A stretch of 64,000 nt of DNA from Enterococcus florum (GTDB taxonomy: Bacteria > Bacillota > Bacilli > Lactobacillales > Enterococcaceae): NCBI RefSeq assembly GCF_004309355.1, contig NZ_BJCC01000027.1:34653-98652 (forward strand). The letters run 5' to 3'. Each line of letters begins with the position of its first letter. Position 1 is the stretch's first letter. Positions 11,303 through 19,114 of this stretch are shown in pieces. The notes under the pieces are model-generated. The model did no database searches, was not told the origin of the DNA, and saw nothing but the letters and a program-made list of their open reading frames with translations. Position numbers and translations under genes: made by a program.

Positions 11303-12329
11303 GATGCAGCACCTCCACTTCTACATGTTGACTTTGAATATAGGCGATCGCTTGATTGATTTCTTTTTCGTCTCCAGCCAATTGAACGGTCAACGTGCCG
11401 AATGAATTGCCGTCTGCACGTTCAATGTTGCCATAAACAATACTGATATCGACTTTATACTTGCGGATCGCTTGCGAGACGACAGGCTCTCCTGCATTGT
11501 TTTCCAAAAACTTCAACGTCGCTAAAGTTCCTACTGGATTTTCTTTGATAAACTCGGTAATCAAACTTGACGTATCTTCCTTCGGTTCCAGCTCCTGCTG
11601 AACAAAGACTTTAGTGACTGCTTGTTGCGGATGGCGGAAGACGTCCTTCACATAGCCCTCTTCAACGATTTTTCCTTGCTCCATGACGGCGACCTTGTTG
11701 CAGATTTTACGAATCACATTCATCTCATGAGTGATCAAAACAATTGTCAAACCTAGTTTTTCGTTAATGTCTGCCAACAGCTCCAATACTTCCTCCGTGG
11801 TCTGCGGATCTAACGCACTGGTTGCTTCGTCACACAAGAGAATATCAGGATCGTTGGCTAACGCACGAGCAATCCCAACACGCTGCTTTTGTCCACCGGA
11901 TAATTGAGAAGGGTACGCATCTCCGCGCCCTTCCAGCCCAACTAATTTTAGCAGTTCTTGCGCCTTGCTTTTTCGCTCAGCTTTGCCAATCCCCGACAGC
12001 TCTAAAGGCAATTCAATGTTTTCCAAAACTGTTCGCGACCATAACAGGTTGAAATGTTGAAAAATCATCCCTACCTTTTTCCTAAAACTTCTTAAAGCTG
12101 AGCCATTTAGATTGGCTATGTTTTGTTCTTTGATAATGACTTTTCCAGTGGTAGGTAATTCCAACCCGTTCAACAGACGAACTAAAGTGCTCTTTCCAGC
12201 ACCAGAATATCCAACGATTCCGTAAACGTCTTTTGGTTCCACCATCAGATCGACACCACTTACTGCGTGGATCTGTCCACTTTTTCCAGAAAAGGTCTTT
12301 TCCACCTGATGTAATTCAATCAGTGCCAT
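11295..12329 (-). CDS. metN: Methionine ABC transporter ATPase MetN
   Basis: MetN, 344 residues, energises methionine uptake. The ABC domain carries Walker A GYSGAGKST, signature LSGGQKQRVGIARAL and Walker B ILLCDEATSALDP. The C-terminal 90 or so residues form the NIL regulatory domain that binds methionine and inhibits transport, which supports methionine as substrate. It is first in metNIQ, directly after a T-box leader. Confidence 0.95.
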   Translation of the reverse strand: MALIELHQVEKTFSGKSGQIHAVSGVDLMVEPKDVYGIVGYSGAGKSTLVRLLNGLELPTTGKVIIKEQNIANLNGSALRSFRKKVGMIFQHFNLLWSRTVLENIELPLELSGIGKAERKSKAQELLKLVGLEGRGDAYPSQLSGGQKQRVGIARALANDPDILLCDEATSALDPQTTEEVLELLADINEKLGLTIVLITHEMNVIRKICNKVAVMEQGKIVEEGYVKDVFRHPQQAVTKVFVQQELEPKEDTSSLITEFIKENPVGTLATLKFLENNAGEPVVSQAIRKYKVDISIVYGNIERADGNSFGTLTVQLAGDEKEINQAIAYIQSQHVEVEVLHRG

Positions 12330-12364
12330 TTGTATTCCTCCTGCCCCTTACTCGATTTTCCGAC

Positions 12365-12660
12365 AAAAAAAGCTCTCGTCCTAACATGTACAACTGTACA
12401 CTTAGGACGAAAGCTTTGACTTCCGTGTTACCACCTACATTTGCAAGGACCCTCACGAGTACCTGCCTCATCCAGTACTTGATTTACTCGCATACTGTAG
12501 TGCTGTAACGGGCACCCCCGTAATTGACTCACCCAGGCTCGTCAATTCTGCTCAAAGACCATCTTCCATCTGATCGCCGTTACTCCTTTTCAGCTTGCCG
12601 GAGCTCTCTTGGAACATTGATTAGATGTACTCTTCTTTTCGTTGCTTTAGGTTCTATTTG
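12365..12660 (-). ncRNA. T-box riboswitch (methionine-type) upstream of metN
   Basis: The minus-strand leader holds the T-box core AGGTGGTAACACGG (12422-12436), whose bulge pairs with the acceptor end of uncharged tRNA. Stem I features are present: GAAAAGAAGAGTA, AGAGAG, and a distal stem CTCC/GGAG. An ATG triplet at 12560-12562 lies after GATCAGATGGAAG, where the specifier is expected, so tRNA-Met is the likely effector, in line with metNIQ downstream. A long intrinsic terminator follows (12368-12414, GTCCTAA arms, then seven T). Uncharged tRNA would favour the antiterminator and allow metNIQ expression. Confidence 0.9.
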
Positions 12661-12665
12661 AAAGG

Positions 12666-12695
12666 ATTATAGCAAACTTTAAAAATCCCTGTCAA
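12666..12695 (-). promoter_or_regulatory. metNIQ promoter
   Basis: Consensus promoter on the minus strand: TTGACA (12690-12695), 18-nt spacer, TATAAT (12666-12671), immediately upstream of the T-box leader. Confidence 0.85.
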
Positions 12696-12709
12696 ACGTT
12701 TTAACCATT

Positions 12710-13042
12710 TTATAATTTTTCAAAGGCTTCTGGATCAACCTGACGCAAAGAAAGTACCCATGCATCCAGTTCATCTTCTGTATTTAAAGCGTGAGGATTT
12801 TTGTCCGCTTTTTCATTGATCGATGACACCACGCCAGTCACTGGACTTTTGAATTCATTGACCGCTTTTTCAGCCTCTACTTCAAAAATAGGTTCTCCTG
12901 CTTGAATCGTTTGACCAATCTGCGGAAAAGACACGAAGGAAATTTCTCCTAAATCCTCTTGTATTTCCTTAGTCAAGCCCATGCAGTACTCTTTATCGTT
13001 ATGCAAAATCCACAAACCGTCTTTTTTCTTTAAGTGTGCCAT
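12710..13042 (-). CDS. GcvH-like lipoyl-domain protein
   Basis: A 110-residue relative of glycine cleavage system H protein. The lipoyl-domain beta-barrel is recognised from GEISFVSFPQIGQTIQAGEP to SPVTGVVSSIN. The lipoylation lysine is in EVEAEKAVNEF, close to the classical E-S-V/A-K-A pattern. No gcvT or gcvP is near, so it may act as a lipoyl carrier or relay protein rather than in glycine cleavage. I prefer the ATG at 13042: AAGGAG lies 12 nt upstream inside the end of the previous gene. An ATG at 13063 is possible. Confidence 0.8.
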   Translation of the reverse strand: MAHLKKKDGLWILHNDKEYCMGLTKEIQEDLGEISFVSFPQIGQTIQAGEPIFEVEAEKAVNEFKSPVTGVVSSINEKADKNPHALNTEDELDAWVLSLRQVDPEAFEKL

Positions 13043-13043
13043 T

Positions 13044-13400
13044 TTACTTAATTGCTCCTTCATATCTGTCTTCGTTAAACCCGTTGATCACAAACTCATG
13101 GTCTTTTAGGATCAATGGCCGTTTGACCAACATGCCATCGCTAGACAATATACGACTTGCTTCTGAAACAGTCAAGTCATTTATTTTATCCTTAAGATTT
13201 TGTTCACGATACTTCATTCCGCTTGTATTAAAAAAGCGTCTGACAGGCAATTCGCTCTTCGTTAACCACGCTTCAAATTCTTCCGCAGAAGGTGTTTCTG
13301 TGATCAAATCAAGTGTCTGATACTCAACTCCCTTTTCGTCGAGCCATTTTTTGGCCTTTTGGCAGGTTGAACATTTCGCATACCAATAAAACTTATACAC
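13044..13400 (-). CDS. Spx/ArsC-family thioredoxin-fold protein
   Basis: A 118-residue ArsC/Spx/YffB-type protein. The N-terminal CSTC (Cys10, Cys13) is the redox motif in FYWYAKCSTCQKAKKWL, and RPLILKDHEFVINGF near the C-terminus is the family hallmark. Spx itself is longer (about 131 residues) with a different RNA polymerase contact region, so I call the family only. It overlaps rodA by 8 nt, and its end carries the ribosome site for the GcvH-like gene, so the three genes look co-translated. Confidence 0.85.
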   Translation of the reverse strand: MYKFYWYAKCSTCQKAKKWLDEKGVEYQTLDLITETPSAEEFEAWLTKSELPVRRFFNTSGMKYREQNLKDKINDLTVSEASRILSSDGMLVKRPLILKDHEFVINGFNEDRYEGAIK

Positions 13401-14595
13401 TTCTTCTCCTCCTTAGAGACGGTGGTTCTTGTTTATTTGCTGTTTGATATCGCATCGATAAAATCAGTCCGATCCCAATCATGTTTCCTAATATAGAGGA
13501 CCCTCCTTGACTGACAAACGGCAGTGGAATCCCAGTCAGCGGCAGCAAGCCAATATTGGCTCCAATGTTTTCGAATACATGGAACAACAGCATCATAATG
13601 ATTCCGGTTGCGATATAGGTGTAAAATTCGTTGTTCATGTCAAAACATACTCGAATCATACGATAAATCAAAATGAAATACAATAGAATTAGAAAAGCAC
13701 CGCCGATAAATCCAAAATTTTCACCAATGACACTAAAAATCATATCGGATTCACGAACGGGCACATAAACGTTGCTGACATTGTACCCTGTTCCGAACAT
13801 TCCGCCAGAGCCGATCGCCATCAGAGCATGGGCTAGTTGAAAGCTTTGACCTTGAGGATCATGAAACGGATCGATCCATGAATCGATTCGGGCAAACTGG
13901 TAATTTTTAAAACCAATCGTGCTTAACAGTTCTCGACCAAAATCAGTCGTGACCAATAAAATCAGAGAACTTCCTAAAACAACGGCCAATACCACTGTGG
14001 GTACAACGATACGCCATGAAATACCAGAAATCAAAAACATGCCCGCAAAAATAGCCAAAAACACTAGCATCGTGCCGAAATCATCCTGGGCCATAATCAA
14101 TATCAGTATAGGCAAGGTGACTAAAACCATCTTGCCGATCAACTGTACATCCGTTTTGACCGAATGAAACTTTGTCCTCACATTATGCTGAGTGATGATC
14201 ATAGCCATCATCAGGATATACGCAATTTTCATTAATTCAGAAGGCTGAAAAGTCACTGGACCTACCCGAAACCAGTTTTTTGATCCAGTCGAAGCTGCCA
14301 ACGTAGGATCATAAAACCAAAGCAATGCCAACATTACAGCAAGACCAATGGTGTATAGAAAGGGCGTGATACGCCAAAGTAATTTGGCATCCAAATGAAT
14401 AATAATAACAACTACTAAAGCTCCCAAAGCATACCATATTCCTTGCATGGTCATGCTGCGAAAAATATTTGGGTCCCTTGGATCGTGAGTTAAAGCCACA
14501 TAAAGGGCTAACAACCCGATCAAGCATAATAAAAATACGGGTAAAATGACCCCGTAATCAATGCGGTTATCGTTTCCTCTTTTTCGATTCTTCAT
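13393..14595 (-). CDS. rodA: RodA/FtsW/SpoVE-family peptidoglycan polymerase (RodA type)
   Basis: A SEDS-family glycosyltransferase of 400 residues that polymerises lipid II with a class B PBP. About ten transmembrane helices are visible. The conserved loop ending LPLTGIPLPFVSQGGSSILGNM and the WFRVGPVTFQPSELMKIAYIL segment are diagnostic. RodA rather than FtsW is inferred from the absence of division genes nearby and overall look. I use the ATG at 14595 with GGAAGAG upstream; an in-frame TTG at 14613 is less likely. Confidence 0.85.
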   Translation of the reverse strand: MKNRKRGNDNRIDYGVILPVFLLCLIGLLALYVALTHDPRDPNIFRSMTMQGIWYALGALVVVIIIHLDAKLLWRITPFLYTIGLAVMLALLWFYDPTLAASTGSKNWFRVGPVTFQPSELMKIAYILMMAMIITQHNVRTKFHSVKTDVQLIGKMVLVTLPILILIMAQDDFGTMLVFLAIFAGMFLISGISWRIVVPTVVLAVVLGSSLILLVTTDFGRELLSTIGFKNYQFARIDSWIDPFHDPQGQSFQLAHALMAIGSGGMFGTGYNVSNVYVPVRESDMIFSVIGENFGFIGGAFLILLYFILIYRMIRVCFDMNNEFYTYIATGIIMMLLFHVFENIGANIGLLPLTGIPLPFVSQGGSSILGNMIGIGLILSMRYQTANKQEPPSLRRRRSV

Positions 14596-14830
14596 TTCCC
14601 ATCTCTCTTCCAACAGTATACTTTGACTATTATAGACGCTTCCGTTAACAAAGAAAAGTCAGCCTACAGTACTTTGAAAATTCTTTCCTTTTATTCTAAT
14701 TCTTTTATATAATGAAAAAATTTTCTATTAAACTTTCATTTTCTAACCCTAAAACCATTCATTTAATCATAATCTCATGTTAAAATGCTACTATGTGATA
14801 ATTATCAATTTTATTATTTTTGGGGGAATT

Positions 14831-16693
14831 ATGTTTTTCTTTCTAGTCATCCTATTATTTATAACATACAAAATTACAAATCAGCCAAGAAAAACGTTTA
14901 TACTGACGGGTCTTTACTTGACCTTATTTTATGTAGTTGCGACTGCTCTCTTATGGCGACAGGCAGGCTTATCGATGACAGAGGCTTCAAGTTGGCTGTT
15001 TCCAACCTCTGCCTTTCCCTGGCATGGGTTGTTAGCTGTTTTGTCCATGCTTGCTATAGCAGGTGGTGTCTATTTTATTCATAAAATAGTACATGAGCGT
15101 AAAATGCAAAGGATCTATTCTTTTCATTGGCAGCAATGGGTGATATTTTTCTCCAGCTGTGTCTTTATTTTTACCGGCTCTCTTGTTTTCTCCAGCAGCC
15201 GCTGGGCAACCCGCTACTTTGGCAACCTTCAAGTAGATTCGATCTTTTATACCTTGAGTCAGCCAATCTCCGGAGCAGCCTCGATCCAATTAGAGCATTT
15301 TATCTTTTCACCATTGTTGAATAGTCTTATCCTGGCTATTTCAGTTGGCACGATTTTTTACACGATGTCTAACTTCTTGATTACTTTTATCAAGCCGCTT
15401 AGCCAACGATTTCTACACATTCGCGGCTTGTTCAAACTGAGCTTGATTTTCTTTTTTGTGATGGTCACTCTTAGTGTGCGTGAAGTTGGGTATGCCGAAA
15501 TTAAGACTTTCTTGTTTGAAGATACAGAATTGTACAACAAAAAGTATTTGGATCCTAAAGAACAGCAGATTTCTTTTCCTGAGAAGAAGCGGAATCTAAT
15601 CTACATCTTTTTAGAATCGATGGAAAGCAGTTACTTTTCAAAAGAACAAGGAGGCATTCAAGAGCAGAACTTGCTTCCGCGTTTAACTGAATTTACAAAA
15701 GAAGGAATCAGCTTTTCAAATAGTGACCAAATGGGCGGAATGTTGGAGATTCCGGGGGCCAATCAAACGGTAGCGGCAATGGTTGCGCAAACTTCAGGTA
15801 TCCCTTTACGTACCTCCAATCCCCTGGATGCAAACAATTATGGCCCAAACAGCACTTCTTTTTTACCAGGAGCTTATTCGATCGGCGAAGTATTGGAAGA
15901 AGAAGGGTATAACCAAACCTTATTGATTGGATCAGAGGCAAGCTTTTCTGGGAGAGATAAATACTTCAGTCAACATGGGAATTACGAGATTCTAGACTAC
16001 TATGCAGCCATCGAAAAAGGCTGGATTCCAGAGGACTATCGGATTTGGTGGGGATACGAGGATCTGAAACTACTCGACTTTGCGAAGTCTACACTGTCTG
16101 ACCTAAGCAAGCAAAAAGAGCCATTTAATTTTACGATGCTGACCGCCGATACTCATTTTGAAGATGGACTACTGTTGCCAGAGACGCCCAATGAATTCGA
16201 TGATCAATACAGCAATGTGATTCATTTTTCAGACCAAATGCTGGGAGATTTTCTTGATTGGGTTAAAAAGCAGCCATTTTATAAGAATACAACGATTGTT
16301 ATTTCCGGTGATCATTTGACAATGGACAGCGATTTCTTTGAGGATGCCCCTGAAGAATACCAACGTACGGTCTTCAATCTGATTCTTAACAGTCCTAAAA
16401 AAACAAAGGCTACGAAAAATCGACAATACAGCGCAGTGGATATGTATCCAACAACCCTGTCTGCACTGGGCGCAACCGTTTCTGGGAATCGCTTAGGCTT
16501 GGGCACCGACCTGTTCTCCGATACACCAACCTTGATTGAGGAAATGGGCTACAAAGAATTTAGCAAAGAGCTTTCGAAACGCTCCAAATATTATGAAAAA
16601 TATATTATTCAAGGCACGGATCAACCGGAAAAATCTACATCAGATACAACAGGCAGTACGACGACTGGAACTACCACAACAGAAACTAAATAA
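14831..16693 (+). CDS. MdoB/LtaS-like membrane sulfatase-fold transferase
   Basis: A 620-residue membrane protein: about five N-terminal transmembrane helices (to about residue 225), then an extracellular alkaline-phosphatase/sulfatase-fold domain. The catalytic block NLIYIFLESMESSYF matches the phosphoglycerol transferase (MdoB/OpgB) pattern ESLERTYF, but with Ser in place of the Thr nucleophile. VISGDHLTMDSDF is the metal-binding GDH motif. Substrates are probably phosphatidylglycerol and a wall or membrane glycopolymer (inferred). The C-terminus is a Thr-rich tail after residue 600. The start at 14831 has GGGGGAATT; an ATG 54 nt upstream lacks one. A strong terminator follows. Confidence 0.82.
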   Translation: MFFFLVILLFITYKITNQPRKTFILTGLYLTLFYVVATALLWRQAGLSMTEASSWLFPTSAFPWHGLLAVLSMLAIAGGVYFIHKIVHERKMQRIYSFHWQQWVIFFSSCVFIFTGSLVFSSSRWATRYFGNLQVDSIFYTLSQPISGAASIQLEHFIFSPLLNSLILAISVGTIFYTMSNFLITFIKPLSQRFLHIRGLFKLSLIFFFVMVTLSVREVGYAEIKTFLFEDTELYNKKYLDPKEQQISFPEKKRNLIYIFLESMESSYFSKEQGGIQEQNLLPRLTEFTKEGISFSNSDQMGGMLEIPGANQTVAAMVAQTSGIPLRTSNPLDANNYGPNSTSFLPGAYSIGEVLEEEGYNQTLLIGSEASFSGRDKYFSQHGNYEILDYYAAIEKGWIPEDYRIWWGYEDLKLLDFAKSTLSDLSKQKEPFNFTMLTADTHFEDGLLLPETPNEFDDQYSNVIHFSDQMLGDFLDWVKKQPFYKNTTIVISGDHLTMDSDFFEDAPEEYQRTVFNLILNSPKKTKATKNRQYSAVDMYPTTLSALGATVSGNRLGLGTDLFSDTPTLIEEMGYKEFSKELSKRSKYYEKYIIQGTDQPEKSTSDTTGSTTTGTTTTETK

Positions 16694-16699
16694 CTACAG

Positions 16700-16740
16700 A
16701 AACCACCATTCATCGATCCAGCTTCGATAAATGGTGGTTT
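16700..16740 (+). terminator. Intrinsic terminator after the MdoB-like gene
   Basis: AACCACCATT and AATGGTGGTT form the stem, then TTTTTTC on the plus strand. Confidence 0.85.
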
Positions 16741-16745
16741 TTTCA

Positions 16746-17066
16746 AAATCTCTGCCCCTAAGTCACAACGTATTTCTGTTATTCTTCCATTTTTCGCTAA
16801 ACAAAATAGCCCCATCACCCGATCACAAGGAGGAGCTGCTTGATTATTTCGTTGCGCAATACTTATATTTTACAAGCGCAATGCGGCCCCGCTCATCAAG
16901 ACTTTCCCATTTGGAAAATCCATTCGCTTGTTTCCGAAAAAGAAGTGAGCGACTGAGTTGTCTTTTGATAGCACTACTTTTTTCAAGTCTATCTACTCCT
17001 CCGTTAATGGAATTTTTCCCTTATCTTTCTTCAATTTGATATAATCTCTTTTAAGGAGGTCATATT
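16746..17066. other. Intergenic stretch with two mutually overlapping micro-ORFs
   Basis: Two 38-codon reading frames lie opposite each other. The plus one (16840-16956) starts with TTG after AAGGAGG; the minus one (16870-16986) starts with TTG after GGAGGAG. Neither resembles a known protein and both cannot be assumed real. The stretch looks like decayed coding DNA. Confidence 0.3.
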
Positions 17067-17288
17067 TTGAGCTATTTATTATTGCTTTTTATTATTGTTC
17101 TTTGTCTGTATCATCTATATCTATCAAAAACTGCATCGCTTTATCGCAAGAATAAACATACTGAAAAAGTTTCTTTACTACTAAATAGGTTTATCTTAAT
17201 TGCTCCTATTTTTGGTCTGATCCTTTTTTCCGTCTTTTTGAATACCATTCTCAAAGGCAATTTGCGGAAAGAAGTTCTCATGCTCTGA
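17067..17288 (+). CDS. Small hydrophobic membrane protein, unknown
   Basis: A 73-residue frame with a TTG start preceded by AAGGAGG. Two hydrophobic helices are visible (about residues 3-20 and 43-60) joined by a short basic loop (RKNKHTEK). I do not recognise the family. The next frame is open from upstream of this gene's stop and continues with further membrane helices, so the pair may be one frameshifted gene. Confidence 0.5.
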   Translation: MSYLLLLFIIVLCLYHLYLSKTASLYRKNKHTEKVSLLLNRFILIAPIFGLILFSVFLNTILKGNLRKEVLML

Positions 17289-17308
17289 TTCTGTTTTTTC
17301 TGTGGTTA

Positions 17309-17536
17309 TTGTTCACAAGAATCTATATCTTTTTGATAAGTTTAAAACCTCAAAAATACACTTTATTTCGTCTGATCGTGACTGGCGTATTTCTCCTAAT
17401 ACTGATTATTTATCTTACTCCGTTGGACCGATACGTCTTCGCTCTATTCAGTAAGTTTGAAAACTGGACTTACCTTCTAGGAGTATTTGAATGTTCTGTT
17501 TTTTACGCTGGTTATTCCTTCAAGAAAAATAACTAA
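17309..17536 (+). CDS. Small membrane protein or 3' half of a frameshifted gene
   Basis: 75 residues from a TTG, with no ribosome site of its own. The frame is open farther upstream, past 17261, overlapping the previous ORF, and there encodes SSHALILFFLWLLFTRIYIF, a complete membrane helix. Two more helices follow (LIVTGVFLLILIIYL and TYLLGVFECSVFYAGYSF). The lack of a start signal and the matching hydrophobic character suggest it was once joined to the ORF at 17067. Function unknown. Confidence 0.4.
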   Translation: MFTRIYIFLISLKPQKYTLFRLIVTGVFLLILIIYLTPLDRYVFALFSKFENWTYLLGVFECSVFYAGYSFKKNN

Positions 17537-17548
17537 TGAACTGCCCTA

Positions 17549-17575
17549 AGCTATCTGATTTATGATAGCTTTTTA
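17549..17575 (+). terminator. Intrinsic terminator
   Basis: AGCTATC and GATAGCT arms with a 7-nt loop, then TTTTTAATTT, right after the small membrane ORFs. Confidence 0.75.
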
Positions 17576-17611
17576 ATTTCTACTACAAAAACAGATGGTA
17601 ATTTTGAACTT

Positions 17612-17802
17612 TCAACATCTCTTGTCGTATTTGGAACCGATTTGTAAAGCGTGCGGGGCTTCGAGAAATTCGTTTTCACGACTTGCACGCATCACTAACA
17701 TTCCTGTAAAAGCCGTACAAGAGCTTCTAAGTCAACAGGATTAAAAGAAACCAAACGTACTGCAAGTGGTCGATTCTCTGATCTCTTAAGCGAATGATTT
17801 TG
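17612..17802 (-). pseudogene. Gene remnant with frameshift, family unknown
   Basis: Read on the minus strand, 17802-17695 encodes a protein-like stretch (PLAVRLVSFNPVDLEALV, then RLLQEC) ending in a stop. In another frame just downstream, RASRENEFLEAPHALQIG continues to a stop at 17612. Together they look like the C-terminal part of one protein broken by a frameshift, with no start or ribosome site. I do not recognise the family. Confidence 0.4.
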
Positions 17803-17862
17803 TTACTGAATAAATTGTCCTTAGCTTCTCTGACCACAAAGTAAAAAAGTCCAAATTAAAAA

Positions 17863-17898
17863 GCCGTCAACATCTTGAGTTATCCTTGATGTGACGGC
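17863..17898. terminator. Terminator of tRNA-Thr, possibly bidirectional
   Basis: GCCGTC and GACGGC arms with further ACATC/GATGT pairing. T-rich sequence follows on both strands. It lies 12 nt beyond the tRNA 3' end. Confidence 0.8.
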
Positions 17899-17910
17899 TT
17901 TTATTAGATA

Positions 17911-17983
17911 TGCCAGCTGCAGGACTCGAACCTGTGACCTGCGCGTTACGAGTGCGCTGCTCTACCAACTGAGCTAAGCTGGC
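17911..17983 (-). tRNA. tRNA-Thr(CGU)
   Basis: A 73-nt cloverleaf on the minus strand: acceptor GCCAGCT/AGCTGGC, D arm GCTC/GAGC with AGTTGGTA, loop CTCGTAA with anticodon CGT at 17948-17950, and TTCGAGT in the T loop. It reads ACG threonine codons. Two stems carry an A-C opposition (base 31 with 39, and 49 with 65). CCA is not encoded. Confidence 0.93.
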
Positions 17984-18075
17984 GATTAGTACATATGAAA
18001 TTATAAAAAACTTTTACGAAATTGTAAAGGCGAATCTTCTGACAAAAGCGATTACATGAAAATTTTCCGAAAAAA

Positions 18076-18084
18076 TGGTATAAT
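18076..18084 (+). promoter_or_regulatory. Extended -10 promoter of the DUF2187 gene
   Basis: TGGTATAAT, a consensus extended -10, 30 nt ahead of the start codon; no good -35 is seen, as expected for this promoter type. Confidence 0.65.
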
Positions 18085-18113
18085 TAACTATACTACAAAG
18101 GGGGAATTTTACT

Positions 18114-18353
18114 ATGGCAACATTTGGAAAAATGGACACGCACATTGACCCTTCAGAAGCAGGAAAGAAATTTCCTGTACAGACACATGTTACGTTTCTT
18201 GTTCACGACAAGCCGCAAACAGGGATTGTTACAAAGCAGCTTAAAAATTCGGCAATCGTCGAATTGGACGAGCGTAAGGACAATGGGTCTTTGATGACAC
18301 AATCGAACGGTATCGTCGTCATCAACTACAAACAGCTTAAAAAAATCCGATGA
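18114..18353 (+). CDS. DUF2187 family protein
   Basis: A 79-residue protein of the DUF2187 family, common in Lactobacillales and bacilli and of unknown function. The C-terminal half (VTFLVHDKPQTGIVTKQLKNSAIVELD to GIVVINYKQLKKI) looks like a small SH3/KOW-type beta-barrel. A strong ribosome site AAAGGGGGAA precedes the ATG. It is monocistronic, with its own promoter and a shared terminator with upp. Confidence 0.85.
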   Translation: MATFGKMDTHIDPSEAGKKFPVQTHVTFLVHDKPQTGIVTKQLKNSAIVELDERKDNGSLMTQSNGIVVINYKQLKKIR

Positions 18354-18369
18354 TGGACGTTTTAAATAA

Positions 18370-18408
18370 AAAGAGGTTCGATCTCATTTTTGAGAGATCG
18401 AACCTCTT
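18370..18408. terminator. Bidirectional terminator between DUF2187 gene and upp
   Basis: AAAGAGGTTCGATCTC and its complement form a 16-bp stem with T-rich tails on both strands, serving the convergent genes. Confidence 0.9.
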
Positions 18409-18411
18409 TGT

Positions 18412-19041
18412 TTATTTTGTTCCGAACAAGCGGTCACCTGCATCGCCTAGTCCTGGCACGATATAGCCATCTTCATTCAGTCGCTCATCTAACGCCGCAG
18501 TGTAAATATCCACGTCCGGGTGAGCATCCTGTAACGTTTTCACTCCTTCAGGTGCAGCAACTAAACAAACAAATTTCATGTTTGATGCCCCACGTTTCTT
18601 TAAAGAATCGATCGCCATCACTGCCGATCCTCCAGTCGCCAACATTGGGTCGACGATGAACAATTGACGGTTATCAATGTCCTCAGGCAATTTGATAAAA
18701 TATTCGTGAGGCTCTAATGTTTCTTCATCACGGAATAAACCGATATGTCCTACCTTTGCAGCCGGGATCAATTCCAAGATGCCGTCGACCATTCCAATAC
18801 CGGCACGCAGAATCGGGATGATCGCTACTTTTTTACCAGTCAATGTTTTTTGAATAGATTTCGTCATTGGTGTTTCGATTTCGATATCTTCTAAAGGCAT
18901 GTCGCGAGATACCTCATAGGCCATCAAATTGGCGATTTCTCCTACTACCTCACGAAAGACTTTTGTTCCACAATCTTTGTCACGGATGATCGTTAATTTG
19001 TGTTGAATCAACGGATGATCAATTACTTGAAATTTACCCAT
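18412..19041 (-). CDS. upp: Uracil phosphoribosyltransferase
   Basis: A 209-residue pyrimidine salvage enzyme making UMP from uracil and PRPP. The PRPP loop is visible as [11 protein letters not shown], and the uracil site as GDAGDRLFG at the C-terminus. Length and sequence are typical of Firmicutes Upp. It follows glyA, the usual Bacillus-type order. Confidence 0.97.
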   Translation of the reverse strand: MGKFQVIDHPLIQHKLTIIRDKDCGTKVFREVVGEIANLMAYEVSRDMPLEDIEIETPMTKSIQKTLTGKKVAIIPILRAGIGMVDGILELIPAAKVGHIGLFRDEETLEPHEYFIKLPEDIDNRQLFIVDPMLATGGSAVMAIDSLKKRGASNMKFVCLVAAPEGVKTLQDAHPDVDIYTAALDERLNEDGYIVPGLGDAGDRLFGTK

Positions 19042-19114
19042 TGTACATTGCTCCTCACCTATATTTATTTACTTTCATTATAAGTTAATCGGTCCAAGAA
19101 AACTAGTCTTTATC

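Noticed and set aside
16840..16986. Two 38-codon ORFs on opposite strands with ribosome-site-like sequence
   Set aside because: They overlap each other, both need TTG starts, and neither resembles a protein family; listed only as content of the gap.
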